The notes: generated by a model not told the origin, from the letters alone. DNA of 64,000 nucleotides from [Flexibacter] sp. ATCC 35103 (GCF_001975985.1 NZ_MTQF01000005.1:471582-535581); one strand, 5' to 3'; shown: positions 53,632 to 63,442, counted from the first letter of the stretch. Numbers and translations are program-made.

Positions 53632-54131
53632 TACTTCTTTATTTTTTCTAATAATTCATTTGGATAGATTCTTTTGTAAAAGCGTAAATCCAATTCTTTT
53701 TCATTTGATTTTATATTTAAATTTATTTTCTGAAACACAAATTGTTCTGATTTGCTTTTGACTGTATCTACAATCATTTTATTTAATTTAATTCTAAAAG
53801 TGTCGATAAATGTTTCACTGTTTCTTAAAATATAGTCGTCTGCGAATTGATAAGAAACCCTTTCACCTGTGTATCCTTTAAAATAAATTTCATTTTCCAG
53901 AACAGTCATTTTTTCTTTTTCAAAAATGTCTTTGTTTAAACTGTATGTTAATCTGTTTAGATCATTTACCAATTGATTTTGATTTTTAAAATCCAGCATT
54001 CTTCCTGTAACAATCGAAAAAATAACAAATAAAAACCCCATAATAATAGCTGTAATTGCCATGCTCACAACTGCTTCTATAATAGAAAAGGCAGCTATAT
54101 TTTTAGGGTAATTTTGGATCATTTTGAACAT
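53631..54131 (-). CDS. Minor pseudopilin (PilW/GspJ-like)
   Basis: About 166 residues from the ATG at 54131. The prepilin-type N-terminus is KNIAAFSIIEAVVSMAITAI: cleavage between Ala and Phe would leave Phe1 and Glu5 followed by a hydrophobic helix. The body is a beta-containing domain with DLNRLTYSLNKDIF, like GspJ/PilW. Three in-frame ATGs (54167, 54131, 54122) exist; the middle one gives a short basic leader and limits overlap with the preceding gene to 29 bases. Confidence 0.8.
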   Translation of the reverse strand: MFKMIQNYPKNIAAFSIIEAVVSMAITAIIMGFLFVIFSIVTGRMLDFKNQNQLVNDLNRLTYSLNKDIFEKEKMTVLENEIYFKGYTGERVSYQFADDYILRNSETFIDTFRIKLNKMIVDTVKSKSEQFVFQKINLNIKSNEKELDLRFYKRIYPNELLEKIKK

Positions 54132-54453
54132 AAAAGCTTTTTTCAAACTTAAATTGTGTACTATCATTATACTGTATTATAATCTTTTTAAGTTGATCGT
54201 TAACGACTTCTTCTTCAATCAAAAGGTTTTTATTTGGATTATCTGATATTGAATCATTTTTTAATTCTGATAAGTAAAAAAGTTCATTTACCTTATTTTG
54301 AGTGCTGTAAAATTTCACAGAAGCTTTTGGTGTATAAACTGAAGCAAAAATCATTATTGCAAAATATAAACAGGCTGAAATAATGGTTAACGCAATAACT
54401 GATTCAAGCAGAGAATTACCTTTTAGATTAGAATACTTTTTTAATGACTCCAT
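54103..54453 (-). CDS. Minor pseudopilin with classical prepilin leader
   Basis: About 116 residues from the ATG at 54453. NLKGNSLLESVIALTIISAC shows the textbook prepilin site: Gly at -1 and Glu at +5 before a membrane helix. A short periplasmic domain follows. It resembles GspI in size and position. The start at 54525 is rejected because it lies deep in the upstream gene and would add 24 residues before the leader. Overlaps the preceding gene by 26 bases. Confidence 0.85.
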   Translation of the reverse strand: MESLKKYSNLKGNSLLESVIALTIISACLYFAIMIFASVYTPKASVKFYSTQNKVNELFYLSELKNDSISDNPNKNLLIEEEVVNDQLKKIIIQYNDSTQFKFEKSFYVQNDPKLP

Positions 54454-55639
54454 AAGTTGTTGCTTTTGTATTGAATAACGGAATTGAGATAAAATAATCC
54501 GGACGTTTATTGGTATTAATTTCAATATCGCTGATCGTATTTTCGTAAGATGAAGAACTGTTTTTTATAAAAAAAGCATTAGTATATACAGAGCCATAAA
54601 CATTGCTTTTGAGCATTAATTTTCCAGTACAATACAAATCTCCAAAAAGAAGACTTCCTTCGTCTATTTCGATAGTATTTTTATGAATTAAATCATTTGA
54701 GTTCCCAAATAAAACAACAGCACCATTGATATGACATCCTTTTTTTATTTTAATTTTTGATTCTTCTGCACTTTCATTATAAACACAAATCACTGATGGA
54801 TAATTTAAAGTGACATTTTCTGCAAGTTCAATTCCTTTTGTAGCAAATGCCTGAACAGTTCCTTTAAAACCTTCTTCAAAAGATATTTTTGGAGCTATTA
54901 AAATGACATCTTCCAGAACCGTATTTTTTTTTACTCTAATAGAATCTTGTGAACGTAATATAAAGTTGCCTTTGAATATTATATTTCCAAGAGTCGATTT
55001 TACAGAAACCTCTTTTGTTATATTAAAAAATGAATTATAGAATAAGGAATCATTTGTTTTTTCGACATTTGAGAGTTTTGTTTTTTCAGATTTTAACCCT
55101 AAAAAAATCTTTTTAAATTCGGGATTAATTTCAGGTAATTGTGGTTTAGAAATTGTAATTTTTCCTTCTGTTGTAAGCTGGTTAAGATTATTATTTATAT
55201 AATATGTTTCGATAAAAGTGCTTGGTAATTGATTGTTTCCAATTAATTTTACTTTTCCTGAATAAAAAAGGGATTTAAATAAATTGGTTAAGTAAATGGC
55301 ATTCTTATCAAAGTTCCTTTCACCAACAAAATGAACAGATGAAACAGTATCGTTTGCAATGTAGGATTTAGCTAAAACAAGAGATAATAACCCATATGAT
55401 TTTGTTTCGAAGCTGCCTTCGATACCCGAGTTTTCATTTTTATTTATTTCTGTGTGCACTGTTTTATTTCCTAAAGCAAAATTTAAAACGGATTGATTTT
55501 GTATATAAAGTTCCTCTTGTAGGTTATAATATAAATTAAGTTGATTATACAAATTTGAAAAATACAGCAATGCACCGCAAATTATAGAAACTATTAGGCA
55601 AATATATATGGCGTATAGCAAACTGTGAGCTTTAACCAT
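54428..55639 (-). CDS. GspK-position protein with beta-helix-like C-terminus
   Basis: 403 residues. The N-terminus (VKAHSLLYAIYICLIVSIIC) resembles a PilX/GspK-type prepilin helix without a clear Glu5. The C-terminal half (about 200-350) has short repeating strands: GNIIFKGNFILRSQDSIRV, VLEDVILIAPKISFEEGF, TVQAFATKGIELAENVTL, INGAVVLFGNSN, GSLLFGDLYCTGKLMLKSNV. These read as a right-handed beta-helix or bactofilin-like fold. Canonical GspK has instead a helical insertion, so this is an unusual tip-complex candidate. It overlaps the MORN gene by 8 bases. Confidence 0.6.
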   Translation of the reverse strand: MVKAHSLLYAIYICLIVSIICGALLYFSNLYNQLNLYYNLQEELYIQNQSVLNFALGNKTVHTEINKNENSGIEGSFETKSYGLLSLVLAKSYIANDTVSSVHFVGERNFDKNAIYLTNLFKSLFYSGKVKLIGNNQLPSTFIETYYINNNLNQLTTEGKITISKPQLPEINPEFKKIFLGLKSEKTKLSNVEKTNDSLFYNSFFNITKEVSVKSTLGNIIFKGNFILRSQDSIRVKKNTVLEDVILIAPKISFEEGFKGTVQAFATKGIELAENVTLNYPSVICVYNESAEESKIKIKKGCHINGAVVLFGNSNDLIHKNTIEIDEGSLLFGDLYCTGKLMLKSNVYGSVYTNAFFIKNSSSSYENTISDIEINTNKRPDYFISIPLFNTKATTYGVIKKVF

Positions 55640-56435
55640 TATTTTGTTGGTTTTGACTTCTTTTAAAAAGGGTATTAAAGAATGTTTTTACTTTTGAATC
55701 TTTTTGAGATTCATTTTTTACTTGTTCTCTGGATGCTTTTTGTGTAGCTTTTTCTGTTTTAGTTTTTTCGCTTGCAATTCTTTTTTCTTTTTTAGCCTTT
55801 ATTTTATAATTTGCGAGCTTCATAGCATCAGATGTTGCTTCTGATTCTTTTTGAGTTTTCGTAGCATTTTCTAGTTTAATATTTTCTTGTTTAATTCTGT
55901 ATTTCTCAGATTTAGTAAAGATTTCTTTTTGCTTAACTATAATATTTTTTTTATAAGCAATCGTGTCTCTTTTCTCTAAATTAATCCATTTTCCAGTTTT
56001 AAAATCAGACATAAATCTGCCTGTTTCAAGTAAATTACCACTTTGATCATAGCATATATATTTTCCGGAACGTACACCATTATGCCAATTTTGAGTTGTG
56101 GCTAAAATACCATTTGGGTACCAGGTTTTCCAAATTCCAATTTTTATACCTTTTCTAAATTTGCCTTGCTCTGCCAGTTGGTTACTATGAAACATTCTCA
56201 TAAACTCTCCATCAAGTAAATCACCTGACATTCCCCCTTGAGTTTCATGTAACGTTCCTCCTTTAAACCAGTAATAGGTTATATTTTTATTCGCTGTAGT
56301 TTTTTTGTTCGTAGTATAAAACTCATATCTAAAATCTTTATCTGAGATTTTTTTTATCATAAAAGGATCGCCAAAAGACACTAGTGCAAATGCAAAAAAA
56401 AGTATAAAGGAACGTGTTAAAATAATTGTTTTCAA
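55632..56435 (-). CDS. Secreted MORN/YwqK-repeat protein
   Basis: 267 residues with a signal-type N-terminus (SFILFFAFALVSFGDPF). The middle carries YwqK/MORN-like repeats: GDLLDGEFMRMFHSNQLAEQ, GKFRKGIKIGIWKTWYPNG, GVRSGKYICYDQSGNLLETG, SDFKTGKWINLE. A long basic, Lys/Thr-rich C-terminal tail (KNIIVKQKEIFTKSEKYRIKQE onward, shown in part: KQKEIFTKSEKYR) is predicted to be disordered or helical. Not a standard T2SS part, but inside the operon and overlapping the next gene. Confidence 0.75.
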   Translation of the reverse strand: MKTIILTRSFILFFAFALVSFGDPFMIKKISDKDFRYEFYTTNKKTTANKNITYYWFKGGTLHETQGGMSGDLLDGEFMRMFHSNQLAEQGKFRKGIKIGIWKTWYPNGILATTQNWHNGVRSGKYICYDQSGNLLETGRFMSDFKTGKWINLEKRDTIAYKKNIIVKQKEIFTKSEKYRIKQENIKLENATKTQKESEATSDAMKLANYKIKAKKEKRIASEKTKTEKATQKASREQVKNESQKDSKVKTFFNTLFKRSQNQQNNG

Positions 56436-56487
56436 AATAAGTAGTTTTTGTTGTATAAGTGATATGTTTTTTTCTAAATGATTGGAT

Positions 56488-57003
56488 TTAATCAGTACTC
56501 TTTAAACGAATTATTTTTGTTTCTGAATTGAAATACACTTCAATAGAATCTTTATATTTCTTTTTAATGATTAAACCATTTAGCGGAGTATTGAGTTTGA
56601 GTTTATACAGTTTTGAATCTATTTTTAGTAAAACCACTTCGTTATTTCTTTCTTTAGAAAGAATATATCCATAATACTTAAGAAGTGGCCACTTAACACT
56701 TGAATTTGTTTTTATGGGAGCATGATATATCGCTTTTTTTAATGGTATTCTATCAGTTGTTATTTCTTTAAGAGATAAAATTGTAGTTTGATATTCTTTA
56801 GTTAAAAATGGATCGTGACTTAACTTTTCTAATACAAAAGTGTCTTTGTTAATCTGGTTAATTGCTATATTGTCTATTTGATCCTGTTTTTTAGAAATTG
56901 TTTTATTGTTTGAAAATTGCTTGTTTATTATTTTATAGCCAACAGTTCCCCATAATCCCAAAACTATCAGAATAAGAATTATATTTATTTTCTTTTTACC
57001 CAT
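56488..57003 (-). CDS. GspC/PilP-like inner-membrane linker protein
   Basis: 171 residues: one N-terminal membrane helix (about 6-26), a disordered linker, a SHDPFL segment typical of PilP/GspC, and a C-terminal HR-like beta domain (YYGYILSKERNNEVVLLKID, KLKLNTPLNGLII). In T2SS and T4P this protein links the inner-membrane platform to the secretin. The order in the operon (between GspM-like and pseudopilins) fits. Confidence 0.75.
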   Translation of the reverse strand: MGKKKINIILILIVLGLWGTVGYKIINKQFSNNKTISKKQDQIDNIAINQINKDTFVLEKLSHDPFLTKEYQTTILSLKEITTDRIPLKKAIYHAPIKTNSSVKWPLLKYYGYILSKERNNEVVLLKIDSKLYKLKLNTPLNGLIIKKKYKDSIEVYFNSETKIIRLKSTD

Positions 57004-57005
57004 AT

Positions 57006-57959
57006 TTAATTCACGGTAAACTTAAATACTGCACTGTTTATACCAATATTTCCAGCTTCGTCAATTGCTCTAACTCTCCAATAATAAATTCCTTTAGCTG
57101 AAAAAGATTGCTGTAATGTTGTATAGCTGCTGTTTTGAGTTTGAAGAATAGTATTAAAATCAGTATCCATTGCAAATTCAACTATATAAGAAATAGGGGA
57201 TTTTACATTTCCTGTATCGCTCGCAATACTCCAGGTGTAAGTAGTATTTGAACCGGCTGTTTGAATTGAATTATCAGTGGGCAAAATATTTTTTGGCTGA
57301 TTGGGTACTGTTCTGTCAATATTGAAGTTACGAGCAGAATATTGCTTTGTTTCAGTATCTGTGTTTTTTGCCTTTAACCTCCATTCATAATTGCCATCCT
57401 CCAGAGTCAGTAAATCAAGAGTAAATGAAGTATTTGTCAAGTTCGTGTTTGAATATATTTCCTGCCCGGTAGCTGTATTAACTAATTTAAGGCTGTAACT
57501 TGTGACATTATTTAAGGCTTGCCAATTTAGTGTTACATTAATAAAATTTATAAACGTATTATTCTCCGGACTAATTAGTATAACTTGTTGATTGTTTAAG
57601 TCATTAGGGATTATGATGGAGAAATTAGAAGGAAATGAGTAAATAGATTCATAGGCATAGTTTTCACCCCTTACTCTCCAAATATAGTTTCCGGTATTTA
57701 ATGGTAATGTAATGCTTGTCTTGTTAGTTAAGGAATCAAGGACGAGAATTTGATTAGATTCATAAATTTGAATGCGATATTTATCTGCGCCATTGAGAGT
57801 GTTCCATCGAAAACTTACAACGTTACTTTCAATAATGGGATTATTAATAGGATAAAGGTTTTGTACCGTATCATTGCTAATATTTTTTTCAAATATATCT
57901 TCGCATGAATAAGTAAGAATTGTTAAGGCTATTAATATTAATTTATTTATTGTTTTCAT
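57006..57959 (-). CDS. Lipoprotein with fibronectin type III-like domains
   Basis: 317 residues with a lipobox (TILTYSCED; Cys 19). Three repeating Ig/FN3-like domains can be read: NVVSFRWNTLNGADKYRIQI, NFINVTLNWQALNNVTSYSL and GSNTTYTWSIASDTGNVKSP. Each ends with a WRVRGENYA / WRLKAKN / WRVRAIDEAG strand. It should be lipid-anchored to the outer membrane. It could be a secretin-associated pilotin/adaptor or surface-exposed binder; not a canonical gsp component. Stop is two bases from the GspC-like start. Confidence 0.75.
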   Translation of the reverse strand: MKTINKLILIALTILTYSCEDIFEKNISNDTVQNLYPINNPIIESNVVSFRWNTLNGADKYRIQIYESNQILVLDSLTNKTSITLPLNTGNYIWRVRGENYAYESIYSFPSNFSIIIPNDLNNQQVILISPENNTFINFINVTLNWQALNNVTSYSLKLVNTATGQEIYSNTNLTNTSFTLDLLTLEDGNYEWRLKAKNTDTETKQYSARNFNIDRTVPNQPKNILPTDNSIQTAGSNTTYTWSIASDTGNVKSPISYIVEFAMDTDFNTILQTQNSSYTTLQQSFSAKGIYYWRVRAIDEAGNIGINSAVFKFTVN

Positions 57960-58467
57960 AGTTTTGGAAAATCATTTTTAAATGGAGAGTTTCAGATTTA
58001 TTGTTATTTTTTGTGATGTAAAAATTCATGCTGACTATTTGTGAAAGATTAAATTTCTGTTCAAAACTATAAGCCAGATTTAAGAGTTGGTTGCTGTTTC
58101 CTGTTACATCCAGCTGATTTGTTATGATGTGATAATTATCTTCAGGAAAGTCATGTATTGCTTTTAAATTATTTATTGAGACTTCTGGAGAGTTTTTAGA
58201 CGCAAAACTTATAATACCTTGTTGTACGATCTCTTTTGCAACGCCTTCTTTTCCAATAATTTTGTCTAAATAAGCAATGTCTTTAGCTAAACTATTTGTG
58301 TTTTGTGTTTTTTTATTAATATTTTCTGCCCTTTTGGATAATGTTTGATATTCTTTCACAACATCAAACAAGGGATAGAAGGATCTTTTATAAGCCGTAA
58401 GTGATAAAATAAAGAAGATTCCGATCAGTGCGTAAAATTTTTGTTTATAAGAATAATTTTCAAACAT
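57943..58467 (-). CDS. GspM/PilO-like inner-membrane protein
   Basis: 174 residues: short cytoplasmic start, one membrane helix (about 10-25, YALIGIFFILSLTAY), a coiled-coil stretch (EYQTLSKRAENINKKTQN) and a periplasmic ferredoxin-like domain (NYHIITNQLDVTGNSNQLLN). This is the GspM/PilO architecture. Overlaps the GspL-like gene by 8 bases and the FN3 lipoprotein by 17 bases, so translation is tightly coupled. Confidence 0.8.
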   Translation of the reverse strand: MFENYSYKQKFYALIGIFFILSLTAYKRSFYPLFDVVKEYQTLSKRAENINKKTQNTNSLAKDIAYLDKIIGKEGVAKEIVQQGIISFASKNSPEVSINNLKAIHDFPEDNYHIITNQLDVTGNSNQLLNLAYSFEQKFNLSQIVSMNFYITKNNNKSETLHLKMIFQNYENNK

Positions 58468-59644
58468 TTTTCAGCGTTATTTTTATTTCGAATATTGATT
58501 TGTTTTTCTTGTCTTTCTTTATATTTATGATCTCAAAACGTTGCAACCAATCCATCTTTTTTAGCTCCTCAAGCCAATTGTTAAAAGATCCTTCCTGATA
58601 AGTTTCTCCTTTAATTATAATGGTTTTATTATTAAAGAATACCTTCTTGTTTTCTCTGTATTCTTCTTTTAGAGGAATAATATTTAATTCATCTAAAGAA
58701 ATATTAGACGGGATTGTCCGGATAATTTGATAACCATAATAAGAAAGAAACTTAGAGGATAATGCTCTGGATTCTTTTAAAATATTCATTTTTTTTTCTT
58801 TTTTCGCTTCTAAATCTAATATGAGTTGATAGGATTGATCTGAATAAACAGTTTGCTGTTTTAGTTCTAAGTTTTTAGTGCCATAATGTTGTCTAATAAA
58901 ATAGCTTAATAGCAATAAAATAAAGAAGCTGAAAAGGATTGTAGTTCCTAAAACATTAAAAGCTTTCTTGTAAATTAGTTCTTCATTATTTATATTGGTA
59001 TTGGTAGTTTTTGAAACCTCTTTTTGTTTGACAAAAAAATGTATAATTGCACCATATAGAGGTAAAAAAATATTTGAAATTGTATCTTCTCCAATTTTAT
59101 ATAAGGTTAATTCTTTCTCCTCGTGTTTTGTAAAGTTTAATAATTTTTCATTCTCAAACTCCAGACGTAAATCATTAGAAAATAGTACCTGCTTTTTTAA
59201 AACATTATTTAATAAGGAAGCTAAAAAGGAACCAATATAAATATCCACAATTTGAAATTCATTTTTTTGAAATTTAGAAATCGTTTCTTCGACAATATTT
59301 TTTCTGCAAAAACTGATAAAGTTTGATTTTAATCCTTTTAAATCTGTATAGTAAATGGCATTGTAATCAATATTTTTTTGCCAATTCACATCAGCTTCAT
59401 TTTCAAAATCGATCTCTTTATTCAAAACACCTTTTCCTTCTATTACTATTAAAACGGGTGTTTTTTTATTGATGTTTTTTGTCAATATTTCAAAGCTTTC
59501 AAAGGTTTGTTTAGAAACAATAGAAATTTTGTTTGCTTTCTTTTTTACAGCAAGCAAATTGTAAATCTCGTAATCGTTTTTTTTGATTACTCCAACGACA
59601 TTTATGTCATTCAGTTTTATGAATTTAGATAAAGTAGCTAACAT
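58460..59644 (-). CDS. GspL-like (PilM-PilN fusion) inner-membrane protein
   Basis: 394 residues. The N-terminal 200 residues are cytoplasmic and resemble the PilM/GspL actin-like part. A membrane helix (about 232-252) is followed by a coiled coil and a PilN-like periplasmic domain (SLDELNIIPLKEEYRENKK, WLQRFEIINI). Having PilM and PilN in one chain points to the T2SS-type GspL rather than T4P. It should recruit GspE to the platform. Confidence 0.8.
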   Translation of the reverse strand: MLATLSKFIKLNDINVVGVIKKNDYEIYNLLAVKKKANKISIVSKQTFESFEILTKNINKKTPVLIVIEGKGVLNKEIDFENEADVNWQKNIDYNAIYYTDLKGLKSNFISFCRKNIVEETISKFQKNEFQIVDIYIGSFLASLLNNVLKKQVLFSNDLRLEFENEKLLNFTKHEEKELTLYKIGEDTISNIFLPLYGAIIHFFVKQKEVSKTTNTNINNEELIYKKAFNVLGTTILFSFFILLLLSYFIRQHYGTKNLELKQQTVYSDQSYQLILDLEAKKEKKMNILKESRALSSKFLSYYGYQIIRTIPSNISLDELNIIPLKEEYRENKKVFFNNKTIIIKGETYQEGSFNNWLEELKKMDWLQRFEIINIKKDKKNKSIFEIKITLKNV

Positions 59645-61548
59645 TAGTAAATAACAGTTGGTTTGATAAAAATGTGGAGTTTAGAATCACTTTTTCCTTT
59701 TTTTCTGCTACTGAAGAACCATTTTACAATAGGAATTCTTGATATTATAGGAGTTCCGGTTCCGGAGTTTTCTTTTTTCAATTCATCTAAACCTCCCAGT
59801 AAAATCATTTCCCCATTTTTTACTCTGACTAGAGATTCAAATTTTTGAGTAGCTTTACCCGGAGGTGCATCTTCACCAACTCTTGCTAAGAAAGAACTTT
59901 TTTCTACCGCAATTGTCAGTGTTACATTTTCATCTGTAGATACATATGGCTTGATAGAAACACTTAAATTTGCATCTGTTGACTTCCAAGTTCCTGAATT
60001 CAAAATGTCATTTCCTATAGTGTTGTTTATTAATCGGTTACTTTGTTCAAAATAATAACTTGTTTCTCCAATTGATAATTTGGCTTCATGACCGCTTATT
60101 GTTGCAATTTTAGGTGTGGATTCAATTTTGAGGACAGAATTATTTTCGAGAAGTTTAAGATTGAGATAAAATGATTCGGTTACTTTTCCAAGTTTAAAAA
60201 GGCCAAAACCATTAAAAGCATTTATTAAACTATTTACAGAAGATCCGTTTAAGGTAACATCAGAACTTGGAAATAATATTCCGCCAGTTTGAACCGAGTT
60301 TATTTTATCTAAACCAGCTTTCATTCCGGTTTGTATGTCATATGATTTATTGTATTGTACAATAATTACTTCAATTTGTACCATTGGTACAACTTTGTCA
60401 ATTTGTTTGATATAAATTTTTAATTCTTCGAGTATAGATCTGGATCCAGAGACAATTAGACCGTTTAATTCTATAAATTCTTTTATTTCTAATTTCTCTG
60501 AAAACACTTTTGGTAAGGCTCCAATAACAGATTCTATCGATCTGTTTTCTAATTGAATCATCTCAGTAATTCTAAGTCCTTCTGTAGCTTCTTCGCCAAT
60601 TAAGTAGAAATTATCTTGTTTTTTATAGGTATATTTTTTTCCTTTAAAAATGTGTGCAAGTAACTCATCAAAGGTAATATTGTCGACAGAAAGAGTTGTT
60701 TTCTCATTTTCAGGTTTATTATATAAAAAATAATTGATGTGTAATTTTTCTGCTGCTTCTGTAAGTAAATCAGAAGCATCTGCGATATAAGCGTTTACCT
60801 GTAAAAAGCCATTTTTATTAATGTTTATTTCATAAAATCCCGGAACACCCAGACTAACTTTTGGCTGTTTTGCTTTAGGATTGTTTTTTTGCGTACTTGA
60901 TTTGTCGATGATGTTTTTTTCTATAAAATAAAATCCATTATCATCTTTAGTGGCTAATAAATCATTTGATTTGGCAATCATTTCAATTACCTGATCAAAA
61001 GGCCTATTTAATATATAGGAAGAAATTTCTATATTTTTTATCTCCTGAGCTAATATTAAATTTTTACCAGATTTATCTATAATTGCCTTTGCAACAGCAG
61101 ATAAAGTATCGTTTTCTAATTTTACAGATAAAAAATCGTTTTGAGAATTGTAGCTAACATCAATGATTTTATGCTGTTTTTTTTCGACAACTATGACTGC
61201 TTTTCTTTTTTTGAAAAGAATAATGTTATTCATAAAATAAACTTCAAGATCATATTTTTGAACTAGATGTATAAAAACATCTTTGACCGTGACATCAAAA
61301 AAGTTAGTAGCAAAAGGTTGATTTAATTCTGTATCAATATCAACATTCAATTGATGTTCTTCTGCAATCGAGGAGATGAAATCATGTAATGTAAGTCCTG
61401 ATACATCAATTTTAATAGTTTCATTCAATCCTTTTTTTTGAATTGACAATTCATCAAATTTTCTACTTAATTCAACAATATCTTGCTGTGCTACAATTAT
61501 GTTCGTAAAAAATAACGTAGCTAGTACGCATACGGTCCTTTTAAGCAT
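59644..61548 (-). CDS. gspD: Secretin GspD/PilQ-like
   Basis: 634 residues with a signal peptide (TIIVAQ-type ending, FFTNIIVAQQ). N-terminal STN/N0-like and N1-type domains (LTLHDFISSIAEEHQLNVDI) precede repeats such as VEVIIVQYNKSYDIQTGMKA, and the C-terminal secretin beta-barrel motif is VRVKNGEMILLGGLDELKK. It forms the outer-membrane gate. It overlaps the gspL-like gene by one base and follows gspE by four. Confidence 0.93.
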   Translation of the reverse strand: MLKRTVCVLATLFFTNIIVAQQDIVELSRKFDELSIQKKGLNETIKIDVSGLTLHDFISSIAEEHQLNVDIDTELNQPFATNFFDVTVKDVFIHLVQKYDLEVYFMNNIILFKKRKAVIVVEKKQHKIIDVSYNSQNDFLSVKLENDTLSAVAKAIIDKSGKNLILAQEIKNIEISSYILNRPFDQVIEMIAKSNDLLATKDDNGFYFIEKNIIDKSSTQKNNPKAKQPKVSLGVPGFYEININKNGFLQVNAYIADASDLLTEAAEKLHINYFLYNKPENEKTTLSVDNITFDELLAHIFKGKKYTYKKQDNFYLIGEEATEGLRITEMIQLENRSIESVIGALPKVFSEKLEIKEFIELNGLIVSGSRSILEELKIYIKQIDKVVPMVQIEVIIVQYNKSYDIQTGMKAGLDKINSVQTGGILFPSSDVTLNGSSVNSLINAFNGFGLFKLGKVTESFYLNLKLLENNSVLKIESTPKIATISGHEAKLSIGETSYYFEQSNRLINNTIGNDILNSGTWKSTDANLSVSIKPYVSTDENVTLTIAVEKSSFLARVGEDAPPGKATQKFESLVRVKNGEMILLGGLDELKKENSGTGTPIISRIPIVKWFFSSRKKGKSDSKLHIFIKPTVIY

Positions 61549-61552
61549 TTGT

Positions 61553-62959
61553 TTATATGTTTATTAAAATTGAATATATTTCTTCCAGCGAAGTTTCTCC
61601 CATGGCTAAAATCTCAAATGCTTTTTTTGACAATGATTTATAATCTTTATCATTACTCGCTAATTTTGTAATGGTGTTGTTCTTGATCTCTTCAGTAATT
61701 GTATTGTTAATATTCAAAATTTCATAAATTGCAGTTCTTCCTTTGTAACCGGTATGAAAGCATTGATTGCAGCCAGTAGGTTTATAGTAAGAAGAAATCT
61801 CATAAGGGAATATAAAATTTAGCGGAAAATCTTTAAGATTGCACTTTGTTTCTTTTTTGCAGTAATTGCAGAGTTTCCGTACCAATCTTTGTGCTACTGA
61901 AAGATTTAAAGTTTCTGCAATTAAGTAGGAGGGAACTCCCATATCAATCAACCTTGAGATCGTTCCTATTGCTGAATTGGTATGTATGGTAGACAAAACC
62001 AAATGCCCTGTTAATGAAGCTCTAATTGCCATTAAAGCAGTTTCAGAATCCCGAATTTCTCCTAACATGATGACATCGGGATCCTGACGTAAAAACGATT
62101 TTAGCGCTGATGAAAATGTTAGTCCGATATCTTCTTTTAATTGTACCTGGTTAATACCTTTTAGGGTATATTCGATAGGATCTTCTACAGTTACTATATT
62201 TCTTCGGCTCTCATTTAGTAATCTTAACGTAGCATAAAGTGTGGTTGTTTTACCAGATCCTGTCGGGCCACTAATTAGTATGATTCCGTTAGGTTTTTTT
62301 ACCGCTTCCAAATAACTTTCGAGTTCTTCTTTTTGAAGCCCTAACGTATTCAGGTCAATATTTGAGGCATCCTGACCTAAAAGGCGCATTACTATTTTTT
62401 CGCCAAATAAAGTTGGTAAAATAGAAACCCTGATGTCAAAAGATTCATTAGTAATCCTTCCATCCTGAGGAAGCCTTTTTTCGGTAATATTTAATTTAGC
62501 TTTAATTTTGACTTTGTTTACTAATTCCAGATAATTGGCATGTTCTATTTTATAACGTTCTATTAATTGTCCATCAATCCGAAAACGAATACGGGAAGAA
62601 TCATCATAAACTTCAAAATGAATATCACTGCATTTTAAAGATTTTGCTTCTGTTAATAAATTTTCCAGAAAATCACCTTTGTCAACATTTAAAGATTTGT
62701 TAGCACTTAATGCTCTTTCTTTTCTGTAATAAATGGATAATGCCTTTTCTATTTCAGAAGTATCCATTGGATAAAAAGCAACATTTTTTCCTAAAAAAAG
62801 TTCTAATTCCTCCCTTGTATCTTCATTATTGTTAGAATCATCGACATATAGCTCTAAAGTGTTTTTAGAAAAAAACTTAGGCAGGATTCGATATTGATTG
62901 GCAAGTTCATTCGAAACCATATACTGCACTTCAGAAAGAATCGTAATATCTTTTGACAT
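61553..62959 (-). CDS. gspE: Secretion ATPase GspE/PilB-like
   Basis: 468 residues. Walker A GPTGSGKTTTLYATL (about 237-251), Asp-box VEDPIEYTLKG, Walker B-type DPDVIMLGEIRDSETA, His-box LVLSTIHTNSA. The tetracysteine zinc site (LCNYCKKE and GCNQCFHTGYKGR) is complete. Cytoplasmic hexameric motor for pseudopilus assembly. Shares one base with the prepilin peptidase stop. Confidence 0.96.
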   Translation of the reverse strand: MSKDITILSEVQYMVSNELANQYRILPKFFSKNTLELYVDDSNNNEDTREELELFLGKNVAFYPMDTSEIEKALSIYYRKERALSANKSLNVDKGDFLENLLTEAKSLKCSDIHFEVYDDSSRIRFRIDGQLIERYKIEHANYLELVNKVKIKAKLNITEKRLPQDGRITNESFDIRVSILPTLFGEKIVMRLLGQDASNIDLNTLGLQKEELESYLEAVKKPNGIILISGPTGSGKTTTLYATLRLLNESRRNIVTVEDPIEYTLKGINQVQLKEDIGLTFSSALKSFLRQDPDVIMLGEIRDSETALMAIRASLTGHLVLSTIHTNSAIGTISRLIDMGVPSYLIAETLNLSVAQRLVRKLCNYCKKETKCNLKDFPLNFIFPYEISSYYKPTGCNQCFHTGYKGRTAIYEILNINNTITEEIKNNTITKLASNDKDYKSLSKKAFEILAMGETSLEEIYSILINI

Positions 62960-63441
62960 TATACTAAAGTGATTTTCTGAAAAATCATAAAGTGATCTTT
63001 CAATAATATGATTAATAAAAATAAAGACGAGAACCCTGCTAAAGGAACTGTTTCTTGTTTGATGAATTTATTCACTCCAAGCTGTAAAATAATAGAAAAC
63101 AGAAGTGACAGAATAAAAAAAAGAATGTAGTTTTTTGATAAAAAAAGAGGAGTAATAGCCAGGTAAAACAGCAAATCACCTAATCCAAAATAATACTCGA
63201 AAGGATTTAGGAATTTTTTAGATTTAAGACTCATGTAAAATGTCAAAATGCCTAGTGTGAGTGAAAAGAAGCCCGTATTAAAAAGTATAATTTTGAATAA
63301 TTCATTACGTTCAACAGGAATTATAAAGAAAGAAATTCCAAAAATTACAATCGGTAAACCAATATGTATTTTTCTGTGTTTCCAATCCTGAAAAAAAATA
63401 ATTACTAAAGACAGTAATAAAATTATTAATGATATTTTCAT
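62959..63441 (-). CDS. Type 4 prepilin peptidase (A24), short form without methylase
   Basis: 160 residues, a polytopic membrane protein with both catalytic aspartates: Asp19 in FFQDWKHRKIHIG and the GLGD motif (86-89, Asp89) in YYFGLGDLLFYL. The N-terminal cytoplasmic methyltransferase domain found in long GspO/PilD enzymes is absent. It should cleave the three leaders encoded by the pseudopilin genes. Between the major pseudopilin and gspE. Confidence 0.88.
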   Translation of the reverse strand: MKISLIILLLSLVIIFFQDWKHRKIHIGLPIVIFGISFFIIPVERNELFKIILFNTGFFSLTLGILTFYMSLKSKKFLNPFEYYFGLGDLLFYLAITPLFLSKNYILFFILSLLFSIILQLGVNKFIKQETVPLAGFSSLFLLIILLKDHFMIFQKITLV

Positions 63442-63442
63442 C

